NCBI GenBank assembly: GCA_023395555.1
Contig: JAEWYQ010000025.1
Location: 1 to 64,000, forward strand
Direction: 5' to 3'
Source: Bacillota bacterium
GTDB taxonomy: Bacteria; Bacillota; Clostridia; Lachnospirales; Lachnospiraceae
Length of the DNA: 64,000 nt
Both the position numbers and the translations under genes were made by a program. Shown piece after piece: positions 36,511 through 46,432 of this stretch. Numbering within the stretch: the stretch's first letter is position 1; each line of letters begins with the position of its first letter. Below the pieces are notes generated by a model. That model saw nothing but the letters and a program-made list of their open reading frames with translations. It searched no databases and was not told the origin of the DNA.

Positions 36511-36539
36511 TTGACAAAATCATTCAGGCGGATTATAAT
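36511..36539 (+). promoter_or_regulatory. Main promoter of enolase
   Basis: TTGACA (36511-36516), 17-bp spacer, TATAAT (36534-36539): a full consensus promoter, giving a ~190-nt leader before the enolase start. The gene-free interval 36364-36736 also holds the palindrome at 36602-36621 and a second possible -10 box, TATACT, at 36640-36645. Confidence 0.85.
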
Positions 36540-36601
36540 CAAATGGTAAACATTTCTATAGCGTAAAGGGAGGAGCGGCCCGTCATTGTGAATATCCGGC
36601 C

Positions 36602-36621
36602 TCTGTGATTTGAATCACAGA
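36602..36621. promoter_or_regulatory. CRP/FNR-like palindromic operator in the enolase leader
   Basis: TCTGTGATTTGAATCACAGA contains TGTGA-N6-TCACA, the symmetric half-sites recognised by CRP-class regulators. It lies about 55 bp after the start of transcription expected from the main promoter and overlaps the -35 position for the TATACT at 36640. It could block elongation from the first promoter or control the second. Confidence 0.65.
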
Positions 36622-36706
36622 AAATTGCCGGCCGGTTGCTATACTATAAATGACAGTATGGATAAAGTGTCCATCGTTATGTAAATAATAAAAGTTATGT
36701 AAATAA

Positions 36707-38044
<1,338 letters not shown>

Positions 38045-38088
38045 ATATAATGAGGAAGGCGTCAAAATCATTCCATCAATAATAAAAT

Positions 38089-38134
38089 ACAGGGCTGTCT
38101 CCATGTAAATTGTTTTCATGGCGGACAACCCTGT
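38089..38134. terminator. Bidirectional terminator after enolase
   Basis: ACAGGGcTGTC...CCATG pairs with CATGG...GACAACCCTGT and is followed by TTTCTTTT on the plus strand. It separates eno from a convergent small gene. Confidence 0.8.
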
Positions 38135-38139
38135 TTCTT

Positions 38140-38343
38140 TTATTCCTCTTTGAGTTCGTAGGGCTCATTTAGCCGGATACGGTAAGATTTGATGATATTG
38201 CCGCTGACGGTTTTAAAGCTCTGGTCGACAAACAGGGCAGGATCCCGGCTAAAGGGCATATTATCATAGAGCAGCCAGTTCTCCAGCATGGAATCATCAT
38301 AAGGCCTTGTCTTCGGAGTATGTGTTCCGTTTTTTATATCCAT
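38140..38343 (-). CDS. Small conserved-looking hypothetical protein
   Basis: 67 residues from ATG 38343, which has GAGAGG 8 nt upstream on the minus strand; longer in-frame starts would overlap the P-type ATPase gene. Soluble, with segments NGTHTPKTRPYDDSMLENWLLYD and FKTVSGNIIKSYRIRL. No membrane helix or known motif. It lies just after the P-type ATPase gene on the same strand. Function unknown. Confidence 0.6.
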   Translation of the reverse strand: MDIKNGTHTPKTRPYDDSMLENWLLYDNMPFSRDPALFVDQSFKTVSGNIIKSYRIRLNEPYELKEE

Positions 38344-38432
38344 AGTTAAACCTCTCATATGTATCCTGGTGTGGTTTATTTCCTTCCTCTTAACTATATA
38401 ACGAACAGGACAGGATTTCAAGTGGGTGTGTA

Positions 38433-41138
38433 TTATTTTCTCAATGAGTTTAAGCCGGCGCTGCATTTTTTCTGCAGCTCTACTACCACAATCGGAACAA
38501 AGGCCAGGAACAGGACGATAGCCCATTGTCTCAGCGTAAGAGGCACCACTTGGAATATATTCGCAAGGGTGGGAACCGTTATGACAATGACCTGTAAAAA
38601 ACCGCAGATCAGAAAGGAATAAACCAGCTGACGGTTGGATAGTAATCCGATATCCGCCAGGGAATGCCTGCTGCGCATATTAAAGGAATGGAACAGCTGG
38701 GACAGACTCAGGACGGCAAAGGCCATCGTACGCCCCACCCATGGAACGTAGGTCACGGCATCCGCCGGAGCGCTGCCCGGTAAAAGAGGGCGGAATAACC
38801 CGGGTGTGTCATAATAGTGGAAGCCGATAAGAAAGGCCAGGAGTGCCAGGGAGCCGATCATGAGCCCTTCCAGTATGATCTTCAGGGCAAGACCGTCCGC
38901 AAACATTCCCTTGCTGGGAGAGACCGGCTTTTTATACATAATATCTGCCTCTGCCGGTTCCACACCGAGGGAGATAGCGGGGAGGGAATCGGTAATCAGA
39001 TTGACCCATAGCAGCTGGACAGCTACCAGCGGGGTGGGAAGACCCAGCAATATGGCGACGAAGATCGTGAGGATCTCTCCGATGTTGCTGGAAAGGAGGA
39101 AATGCACCGCCTTCTTGATATTTTCATAAATTCCCCGGCCTTCCTTTACCGCGGCTACAATGGTTGCAAAATTATCATCCAACAGGATCATGTCGGCCGC
39201 ATTTTTGGCCACGTCCGTGCCGGTGATTCCCATGGCACAGCCGATATCCGCCGCATTTAATGCCGGAGCATCGTTTACGCCGTCTCCGGTCATGGCAACT
39301 ACCTCACCCCTGGACTGGAAGGCTTTGACGATACGGACCTTATGCTCGGGAGAGACCCGGGCAAACACACTGAAGCGGTAAATATTCTCCGCCAGCTCCT
39401 CGTTGCTCATGACAGATAAGCGATCCCCGGTGATAGCCTCCTCACTCTCGGTGAGAATTCCCAGGTCTCTGGCAATTGCCTGAGCTGTCAGCACATGGTC
39501 ACCGGTAATCATTACCGGTCTGATTCCCGCACGCCGGCACATGGCGACTGCTCCCCGGACTTCTTCCCTGGGGGGATCGATCATCCCGATCAGGCCGATG
39601 AAGGTCAGGTCCTTCTCCAGCTCCTCCGTATTCATTTTCTTGAAATTATCCGGCAGGTTCTTATAGGCTACCGCAATCACCCGGAGGGCCTTTGCGGTCA
39701 TAGTCTCATTGATGGAATTCAGCTTTTTCCTTTCCTTATTTGTAAGGGGATGCTGCTTGCCGTCCCGGTAATAGCTGGTACACCGGTCCAGCATAAAATC
39801 GAAGGCACCCTTGGTGATGCTGCGATAGCCATGCTCCGGCGAGCGGTGGACGGTGGTCATAAGCTTTCTGGCCGAATCGAAGGGGATCTCAAATACCCTG
39901 GGATGGGTGCGATCCAGCTCATTCTTATCGGAACCCGCATGGTAGGCGGCCAGAACAAGGGCTTTTTCCGTAGGCTCTCCATTCAGGGAAATGAAATCCT
40001 TCTGAACATCGAGAATCGCATCATTGCATAATGCGGCGTGGGAGAGAAGGAAGGAAGCAAAGCTGCTTTTCTCCTTCACGGTTCCTTCCGGGGAGCAGAG
40101 GAGGGTAACCGTCATGATATTCTGGGTCAGGGTACCGGTTTTATCGGAGCAGATGACCGTGGCGCTGCCCAGGGTTTCAACAGCGGGAAGCTTGCGGATG
40201 ACCGCATTTTTCTTAGCCATTCGCTGTACCCCAAGGGAGAGCATGATGGTAACGATGGCAGGCAGACCTTCCGGTATGGCGGCCACTGCCAGGCTGACGG
40301 AGGTCATGAACATATCAAAGATGGGAAGGTGCTTGAGCAGTCCCATGACAAAGATCATCCCGCATATGACCAAGGCCGCGATTCCCAGAACCTTTCCGGT
40401 GTTTGCCAGACGCTTCTGCAAGGGAGTCATGGGGGTCTCTTCCTCCATAATTAACCGGGCGATATGCCCCACCTGGGTATTCATCCCGGTCTCCGTCACG
40501 ACGGCAATTCCTCTTCCATAAGTGACGTTACTGGTGGCAAGCACCATATTAATCCGGTCTCCCAGATTAGTGTCCGGCCTCAGGACCGCTTCCGCAAGCT
40601 TATCTACCGGATGGGATTCCCCGGTGAGAGAGGCCTCCTCCACCTTTAAATTAACTGCAGTCAGCAGTCTGGCGTCGGCGGGAACAAAGGATCCTGTTTC
40701 CAGCAGTATGATATCCCCCGGTACCAGCTCGGCGGAATCAATCACACTGACCTTACCGTCCCTGAGAACATGGGCGGAGGGGGCGGACATTTTTTTTAGA
40801 GCTTCCAGCGCCTTTTCTGCCCTTGCCTCCTGCAGCAGTCCCAGAGTGGCATTGACCACGATAATACATAATATAATAACCGGATCTACATAGTCCGGAT
40901 CTCCTTCCATGTAAGAGACAAGGAAGGAGAGGATGGCTGCCAGAATCAAAATAATAATCATAAAATCGGCAAATTGTCCCAGAAATTTCAGGAGGATATT
41001 TTTTTTCTTCTTTACCTCCAGAATATTTCGGCCGAAAGACTGCTGCCGCTGCCTGGCTTCCTTGGCCGATAATCCCTGGTTATGGATCACGCCCAGATGT
41101 TCCAGGACTTTGCTGATGGGTAGACTGTGCCATTGCAT
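38433..41138 (-). CDS. Calcium-type P-type (P2A) cation ATPase
   Basis: 901 residues from ATG 41138 (GGGAGTGAG site); a TTG 24 nt upstream is possible. N-terminal cation-ATPase domain, then membrane helices with PEGLPAIV (transmembrane Ca2+ site), the phosphorylation motif SDKTGTLTQN (Asp near residue 331), MITGDHVLTA and the hinge TGDGVNDAPAL. The C-terminal half has the six further helices of SERCA/YloB-type pumps. Expected to export Ca2+ (Mn2+ also possible) from the cytoplasm. Confidence 0.93.
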   Translation of the reverse strand: MQWHSLPISKVLEHLGVIHNQGLSAKEARQRQQSFGRNILEVKKKKNILLKFLGQFADFMIIILILAAILSFLVSYMEGDPDYVDPVIILCIIVVNATLGLLQEARAEKALEALKKMSAPSAHVLRDGKVSVIDSAELVPGDIILLETGSFVPADARLLTAVNLKVEEASLTGESHPVDKLAEAVLRPDTNLGDRINMVLATSNVTYGRGIAVVTETGMNTQVGHIARLIMEEETPMTPLQKRLANTGKVLGIAALVICGMIFVMGLLKHLPIFDMFMTSVSLAVAAIPEGLPAIVTIMLSLGVQRMAKKNAVIRKLPAVETLGSATVICSDKTGTLTQNIMTVTLLCSPEGTVKEKSSFASFLLSHAALCNDAILDVQKDFISLNGEPTEKALVLAAYHAGSDKNELDRTHPRVFEIPFDSARKLMTTVHRSPEHGYRSITKGAFDFMLDRCTSYYRDGKQHPLTNKERKKLNSINETMTAKALRVIAVAYKNLPDNFKKMNTEELEKDLTFIGLIGMIDPPREEVRGAVAMCRRAGIRPVMITGDHVLTAQAIARDLGILTESEEAITGDRLSVMSNEELAENIYRFSVFARVSPEHKVRIVKAFQSRGEVVAMTGDGVNDAPALNAADIGCAMGITGTDVAKNAADMILLDDNFATIVAAVKEGRGIYENIKKAVHFLLSSNIGEILTIFVAILLGLPTPLVAVQLLWVNLITDSLPAISLGVEPAEADIMYKKPVSPSKGMFADGLALKIILEGLMIGSLALLAFLIGFHYYDTPGLFRPLLPGSAPADAVTYVPWVGRTMAFAVLSLSQLFHSFNMRSRHSLADIGLLSNRQLVYSFLICGFLQVIVITVPTLANIFQVVPLTLRQWAIVLFLAFVPIVVVELQKKCSAGLNSLRK

Positions 41139-41251
41139 ATGCTGCTCACTCCCGGTGTTCAAAATCTTCTTTTAATTATATGTAACAGGCTTGGGAATAT
41201 GATCGATAACATGTTTACCGAAGACTTGTTCCAATCCCTGCACCGTGCTTT

Positions 41252-41854
41252 CTACAACTGTCGTCTGCGTTGCCTTCGATGGATTTTAGAGACGATCAGG
41301 GCAAGAAGGCAGAGGATAGCGATAGGAAGAAGATTGTGCTTATACCGGACATAATAGCCTGCCGCTCTCTGATAATTCTCCTGGAGAGTATAGCCCAGCC
41401 CGATGAGCAGTGTGTTCCAGACGGTGATTCCCAGAAGGGAAGAGGTGAAGTAGGTGACGGGAGGGAGCTTGGCCGCTCCCGCAATCAGAGCGATATAGGT
41501 CCGGATCAGGGGAATTACCCTGCCGATACAGACAGCGGCACCGCCATGCTTTTGAAAGCTTTCATTGGCATGGTCCAGGCCCTTTTGTGCCTTCGGAAAC
41601 CGGCGTACGATCGCCTGAAGGATTACATGTCCGCCGAACCAGCCAACTCCATAGCAGATGCCGGTGCCGATGAGCCCTGCCAGAATGCTTAACAGGAGTA
41701 TTGTCAGAAAGCCGGTATGATTCATGGAGGCCACCGCTCCGGAAAAGGGAAGTACGATTTCACTGGATACCGGAAAGCAGGCATACTCCAGAAGGATAAT
41801 AAGGAATATGGCCCAGGTGCCGTATTCCGAAATGAGGTTCCGTATAAAATCCAT
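41252..41854 (-). CDS. DedA-family membrane protein
   Basis: 200 residues from ATG 41854; an in-frame TTG at 41956 would add 34 residues without a family match. Signatures of DedA/VTT proteins: EYACFPVSSEIVLPFSGAVAS, GWFGGHVILQ and the conserved FQKHGGAAVCIGRVIPLIRTYIA-type loop with GRxxPxxRT. Several membrane helices and a basic C-terminus (SKIHRRQRRRQL). Family members flip or recycle lipid carriers such as undecaprenyl phosphate or phosphatidylethanolamine; which one here is unknown. Confidence 0.92.
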   Translation of the reverse strand: MDFIRNLISEYGTWAIFLIILLEYACFPVSSEIVLPFSGAVASMNHTGFLTILLLSILAGLIGTGICYGVGWFGGHVILQAIVRRFPKAQKGLDHANESFQKHGGAAVCIGRVIPLIRTYIALIAGAAKLPPVTYFTSSLLGITVWNTLLIGLGYTLQENYQRAAGYYVRYKHNLLPIAILCLLALIVSKIHRRQRRRQL

Positions 41855-42103
41855 GGTATTTCCTAAGAGAGAAGCAAAAGTTGTTTTGCATTCCTCATCC
41901 TTTTTTATTTCATATATATGATTTGAATCCTTAAAGTCATTCGTAAACAAAGACAATCCGGCATACTAATTAAATTTTAATCTAAAAAAGGCAAAACAAT
42001 CTATGCTTTACCGGATTATTGTGTTAATATTGTATTATTAAGGAACAGGCAGTCATAAATTGTTTTTCTGTTTATACACTACAAATATGGGTAGATTAAT
42101 ATA

Positions 42104-42228
42104 ATGATTAAAGCGTCAAAAGGTGCTGCGCACATTTCCAGATACAGGATATTGCTATCACAAGCAAGCTTGCATAGCAATATCCTGTATCCGGAAAGCA
42201 CCTTCGGTGCTTTTGACGCTTTAATCAT
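42104..42228. repeat. Long near-perfect inverted repeat (MITE- or cruciform-like)
   Basis: Two ~54-nt arms flank a 15-nt loop. The outer 18 bp (ATGATTAAAGCGTCAAAA) and the inner ~20 bp (GATACAGGATATTGCTAT) match perfectly; the middle of each arm differs, and the right arm contains its own hairpin AAGCACC-TTC-GGTGCTT. The 15-nt centre contains GCAAGCTTGC. No coding capacity. It sits in the 427-bp gap between the divergent dedA-like and pgsA genes; no convincing target-site duplication was seen. Confidence 0.88.
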
Positions 42229-42281
42229 ATAATGTAAGCGCAGGGAACATGCATCATACTAAATTGCAGGGGGAAAGAGGA

Positions 42282-42872
42282 ATGAAAGCAGTAACAAAAT
42301 TTTCAAAAAAGGATCTTTGGTCGATCCCGAACATTCTATGCTATATCCGTTTTTTACTGGTTCCGGTATTTATCGTTACCTATATCCGGGCAGACAGTCC
42401 GAAGCATTATATTCAGGCGGCGGCCATTGTATTGGCATCAGGACTGACAGATTTTCTGGACGGCTTTATTGCCCGCAGATTTGATATGATTACCGATTTG
42501 GGCAAGATCATCGATCCGCTGGCGGATAAGCTGACCCAGGCGGCTCTGATCTTTGTGCTGGTAGTTAAGATAAAATGGATGTTTCTTCTTTTAATCCTTT
42601 TTGTTGTTATGCAGCTTTTTCTGCTGATAGCAGGCCTGGTCATGCTGAAAAAGGAGAGAAAGCTAAATGGTGCCAAATGGTTTGGCAAGGTATCCACAAC
42701 CGTATTTTATGCCACCATGCTGGTGCTGGTTGCGGTTCCCTCTCTGAAAAACGGAACCGCCAATATCCTGATGCTGGTGTGCGGAGCATTTCTGCTGCTG
42801 TCCTTCCTGTTATACGTGAATGAATATATTATGATGTACCGCAATTTAAAAAGCGAGGGGAAGAAGGAGTAA
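42282..42872 (+). CDS. pgsA: CDP-diacylglycerol-glycerol-3-phosphate 3-phosphatidyltransferase
   Basis: 196 residues from ATG 42282 (AAAGAGG site), preferred over an upstream in-frame ATG at 42249. The CDP-alcohol phosphotransferase motif is complete: DGFIARRFDMITDLGKIIDP, i.e. D-G-x2-A-R-x8-G-x3-D-x3-D. Multiple membrane helices. Makes phosphatidylglycerophosphate, the first step to phosphatidylglycerol. PgsA and the CLS-like members share this motif; the short length favours PgsA. Confidence 0.9.
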   Translation: MKAVTKFSKKDLWSIPNILCYIRFLLVPVFIVTYIRADSPKHYIQAAAIVLASGLTDFLDGFIARRFDMITDLGKIIDPLADKLTQAALIFVLVVKIKWMFLLLILFVVMQLFLLIAGLVMLKKERKLNGAKWFGKVSTTVFYATMLVLVAVPSLKNGTANILMLVCGAFLLLSFLLYVNEYIMMYRNLKSEGKKE

Positions 42873-42882
42873 AGAAATCTCC

Positions 42883-43881
42883 CTACCGCTTTTTGCAGAA
42901 GGATGTGCTCTCTCTCTGGATGAACTTTGCCCTTAATAACAGTTTACTTATGGTTACATTATGAATTAACCCGTCCAGGAGCAGGAAAGCGCTCTTTCCC
43001 AGATCCGTACGGTCCTGCCGGATTGTTGTCAGAGCCGGAGTGAGAGCGGAAGCGATGGGAAGATCGTCGAAGCCAATCACGCTGATATCTTCCGGCACGT
43101 TTAATCCGTGCTTCTGAACCTCCATAATAACGCCGGAGGCGATGAGATCACTGGCGCACATAATTGCAGTGGCGCCATTGTGTATGAAGCCCGGAACATG
43201 ATCCTTGGCACAGTCCGGAACATAATAGCCGTATTCGATAAGTCTGTCATCCACAGCCAATCCGTGCTTCAGCATGCTGTTTATAAAGGAATGGCGTCTC
43301 TGTTCCGATACCATGGAATTCTTGGAGCCGTTAAGGAATGCGATTCTGGTGTGTCCCAGCTGATGCAGGTGATCCACCGCCAGATCAATTCCCTCATAAT
43401 TATCCGTTCCCACATAGCCCACATGATTGTTGCGCTCAATATAGTTATCCAATAATACAGTCGGTACGGTGGTTCTGCCCAGCTGTCTTACCCAGTCATC
43501 ATGAAGGGTGAAGCCCAGAAGAAAGGCGCCGCTGTATCCGTTCTTCAGCATGTAGGTATCAAACTTTTCCTCCGCCTGCAGGTTCAGATTGGTGGGTACC
43601 ACCGTGACCTCCCAATGCCTTCTGGCAGCGGACAATTGAAAGCCGGCAATAATTTCATAGCCAAACTGCTCAATATTCTCATAATCCATATTTTCAATGA
43701 AGATACAGACCTTTCTAGTCCGGGTTGTCCTCATTTTCTTGGTGGCATAGCCCATCTCAACAGCAGTATCCAACACCAGCTGCCTTGTCTCCGCGCTGAT
43801 ATCACTTGCACCGTTTAAGCCCTTTGAAACGGTACTCACTGCAATGCCCAGCTTATCTGCTATTTCCTTAATTGTTGCCAT
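42883..43881 (-). CDS. LacI-family transcriptional regulator
   Basis: 332 residues from ATG 43881, which has an ideal AGGAGGTGA site; longer starts are not needed. The LacI helix-turn-helix is at residues 3-25 (TIKEIADKLGIAVSTVSKGL), followed by NGASDIS and a periplasmic-binding-protein-like sensor domain (GYEIIAGFQLSAARR, VPTVLLDNY, ISVIGFDDLPIAS). It is divergent from glgP across 187 bp, so it probably controls the glgP-amylase unit in response to a sugar. Confidence 0.93.
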   Translation of the reverse strand: MATIKEIADKLGIAVSTVSKGLNGASDISAETRQLVLDTAVEMGYATKKMRTTRTRKVCIFIENMDYENIEQFGYEIIAGFQLSAARRHWEVTVVPTNLNLQAEEKFDTYMLKNGYSGAFLLGFTLHDDWVRQLGRTTVPTVLLDNYIERNNHVGYVGTDNYEGIDLAVDHLHQLGHTRIAFLNGSKNSMVSEQRRHSFINSMLKHGLAVDDRLIEYGYYVPDCAKDHVPGFIHNGATAIMCASDLIASGVIMEVQKHGLNVPEDISVIGFDDLPIASALTPALTTIRQDRTDLGKSAFLLLDGLIHNVTISKLLLRAKFIQRESTSFCKKR

Positions 43882-43969
43882 GACTTCACCTCCTGATCCA
43901 TTCTCTGTTCCGGTCCCACAAAGCTTAGTATAAAGGGAAACGATAGAATTTTCAATACTCCCATAGCTA

Positions 43970-44028
43970 TTGACAAAATAAAATACGGATGTTAAGCTAT
44001 TAATATAATTTCGAAAATTTCCGAAAAT
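43970..44028 (+). promoter_or_regulatory. glgP promoter and candidate LacI-family operator
   Basis: TTGACA (43970-43975) with a poor -10 box (TAAGCT, 43993-43998) at 17 bp. Just downstream, TTTCGAAA and TTTCCGAAA lie in tandem (44009-44027), near-symmetric words with the central CG typical of LacI-family operators. Confidence 0.55.
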
Positions 44029-44068
44029 AATTTTACAGCAATACACCCGGAAGGGAACAGGAGGAAGA

Positions 44069-46357
44069 ATGGATCATAATTTTAAGAATAATATAGTGAC
44101 AATACTGGATTCAGATTACGGAAAGACCATAAAGGATGCCAATACCACGGAGCTTTATAATGCGGTATCCAAAGCGGCAGTGAAGAGTCTTGGGGAGGAC
44201 TGGGGTCTGGAAGCCCCGGATAAGAAGGTGTGCTACCTGTCCGCAGAATTTCTGATCGGCCGTCTGGTGTACAGCAATTTGTATAACATGGGATTGTTTA
44301 ACCAATTCAGTGAATTGATGAGCGAGAATCACATTGATCTTCGCATTTTTGAAGATATCGAGGATGCGGCCCTGGGGAACGGGGGACTGGGACGTCTGGC
44401 GGCCTGCTTCCTGGATTCCGGTGCAACCATCGGAATCACCCTCAACGGATACGGAATTCGGTATCGGTACGGCTTATTCAAGCAGTATTTTGAGGATGGT
44501 TTCCAGAAGGAGATGCCGGATGACTGGCAGCGCTTCGGCGATCCCTGGTCCCTGCGGAAGGAGGAGGAGCGGGTCCGAATCGATTATAAGGAGCAGTCGG
44601 TCTATGCGGTGCCCTACGATACCCCGGTAATCGGCTATGGCGGCAGGAAGGTGAACACCCTGCGCTTATGGCAGGCAGAGCCGCTGGAGGGCTCTGATCC
44701 GGAGGCGGAAGCCATCAGCGGAGTGCTCTATCCTGACGACAGCACGGAGGAGGGGAAGAGATTAAGGCTGAAGCAGGAATATTTCTTTTCCTCGGCAACA
44801 CTCCAGGATGTGATTGCCAGATATAAGAAGAAGCATGGAGAGGATTTTGGCCATTTCTCCGGCGAGTATGCCTTCCAGCTCAATGATACCCATCCGGTGG
44901 TGGCGATTCCCGAATTCATCCGCTTGATGATGGAGAAGGAGGGGATGACCTTTGCCAGAGCGCTGAGGATTGCCAAGGAGATCTTTGCCTATACCAATCA
45001 TACGGTCATGAGTGAGGCCCTGGAAAAATGGAATACCGGGCTGTTCGCGGATGTAATCCCGGAGGTGTACAAATATGCAGAAATGCTCCAGAAGGCTCTG
45101 GAGAAGGAACTGACGGCTTTGGGCAAGGTGAGTCCCGAAGAACAGAGGCCTTATCGGATCATTGACGGCCACACCATCCATATGGCAAGACTGGCCATCT
45201 ATGCCAGCCATTCCACCAACGGCGTGGCAAAGCTCCATACGGAGATTCTCAAAAAGGATGCTTTAAAGGAATGGTATGAGCTGTATCCGGAGCGTTTTAA
45301 CAATAAAACCAACGGCATTACCCAGCGGCGCTGGTTGGCGCTGGCTAATATGGAGCTCTCCGGATTTATCTCCGACCGGATCGGCACCTCCTGGATTACG
45401 GATCTGGACCGCTTGAAGGACCTGGAACGCTTTGCCGGTGACAGGGCGGCGGTAAAAGAGTTTGATGATATTAAGAGGATTAAGAAGAGGCAGCTGGCGG
45501 AGTATGTCCATAAGAGGGAGAACATCCGGGTGAACCCGGACTTCCTCTTTGATATTCAGGTGAAGCGGCTTCATGAATACAAGCGCCAGTTGTTGAATGC
45601 CTTCTCAATTCTGGATATTTACTATGGCTTGAAGGAAGGAAGAATTCAGGAGTTTCATCCGACGGTATTCCTCTTTGGAGCGAAGGCTGCACCCGGCTAT
45701 TTCCGGGCCAAGGCCATTATAAAATTTATTAATGAAATTGCAGCGATGATTGACAGAGATGAGGAAATGAAAGATAAGCTCCAGGTAGTGTTTATATCCA
45801 ACTACAATGTATCCTATGCGGAAAAACTGACCCCTGCTGCGGATATTTCGGAGCAGATTTCCACGGCGGGAACGGAAGCGTCGGGAACCGGCAATATGAA
45901 GTTCATGCTGGGGGGAGCAGTGACCCTGGGAACTTTTGACGGGGCCAATGTAGAGATCGCAGAGCAGGCAGGCGAGGAAAATAATTATATCTTTGGTGCG
46001 AGAGTAGAGGAGATCGAGAGAATTCGTGACACGTATAACTCCAGGGAGCTGTATGAGCAGAATCCGAGAATTAAGAAGGTATTGGATACTCTGGTGGATG
46101 GGACCTTTCATGACGGGGGAACCGGAATGTTTGCAGAGCTCTATGATGCCATACTGAAAGGAGCCCATTGGCATCAGCCGGATCACTATTTCCTGCTCCT
46201 TGATTTTCTTCCTTACTGTGAAACGAAGCTGAGAGCCAACCGGGACTATGCCGACACCTATGAATTCCGCAGGAAGGGCTTCCTCAATATGGCCAATGCA
46301 GGCAAGTTCTCCAGTGACAGAACCATTCGGGATTATTTCAGCGAGATATGGAAGTAG
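44069..46357 (+). CDS. glgP: Glycogen/maltodextrin phosphorylase
   Basis: 762 residues, somewhat shorter than the ~800-830 of enterobacterial enzymes. Releases glucose-1-phosphate from alpha-1,4-glucans. Signatures: CYLSAEFLIGRL, ALGNGGLGRLAACFLDS, QLNDTHP, NGITQRRWL, QVKRLHEYKRQLLN, GAKAAPGY, and the PLP site EASGTGNMKFMLGGAVTLGT followed by DGANVEI. Directly followed by an alpha-amylase lipoprotein gene (75-nt gap) and divergent from the LacI-type regulator: a glucan-use locus. Confidence 0.96.
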   Translation: MDHNFKNNIVTILDSDYGKTIKDANTTELYNAVSKAAVKSLGEDWGLEAPDKKVCYLSAEFLIGRLVYSNLYNMGLFNQFSELMSENHIDLRIFEDIEDAALGNGGLGRLAACFLDSGATIGITLNGYGIRYRYGLFKQYFEDGFQKEMPDDWQRFGDPWSLRKEEERVRIDYKEQSVYAVPYDTPVIGYGGRKVNTLRLWQAEPLEGSDPEAEAISGVLYPDDSTEEGKRLRLKQEYFFSSATLQDVIARYKKKHGEDFGHFSGEYAFQLNDTHPVVAIPEFIRLMMEKEGMTFARALRIAKEIFAYTNHTVMSEALEKWNTGLFADVIPEVYKYAEMLQKALEKELTALGKVSPEEQRPYRIIDGHTIHMARLAIYASHSTNGVAKLHTEILKKDALKEWYELYPERFNNKTNGITQRRWLALANMELSGFISDRIGTSWITDLDRLKDLERFAGDRAAVKEFDDIKRIKKRQLAEYVHKRENIRVNPDFLFDIQVKRLHEYKRQLLNAFSILDIYYGLKEGRIQEFHPTVFLFGAKAAPGYFRAKAIIKFINEIAAMIDRDEEMKDKLQVVFISNYNVSYAEKLTPAADISEQISTAGTEASGTGNMKFMLGGAVTLGTFDGANVEIAEQAGEENNYIFGARVEEIERIRDTYNSRELYEQNPRIKKVLDTLVDGTFHDGGTGMFAELYDAILKGAHWHQPDHYFLLLDFLPYCETKLRANRDYADTYEFRRKGFLNMANAGKFSSDRTIRDYFSEIWK

Positions 46358-46432
46358 GGGAGCCGGATGAAGAAGGGATAGAAGCTCGAAAAAGAAGGAG
46401 AGGGCACAAAATCTGTGCAGATGGGGTGGATT

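Noticed and set aside
42104..42228. Intrinsic terminator
   Set aside because: It lies between divergent genes, so neither transcript ends there, and it is much longer than a terminator.
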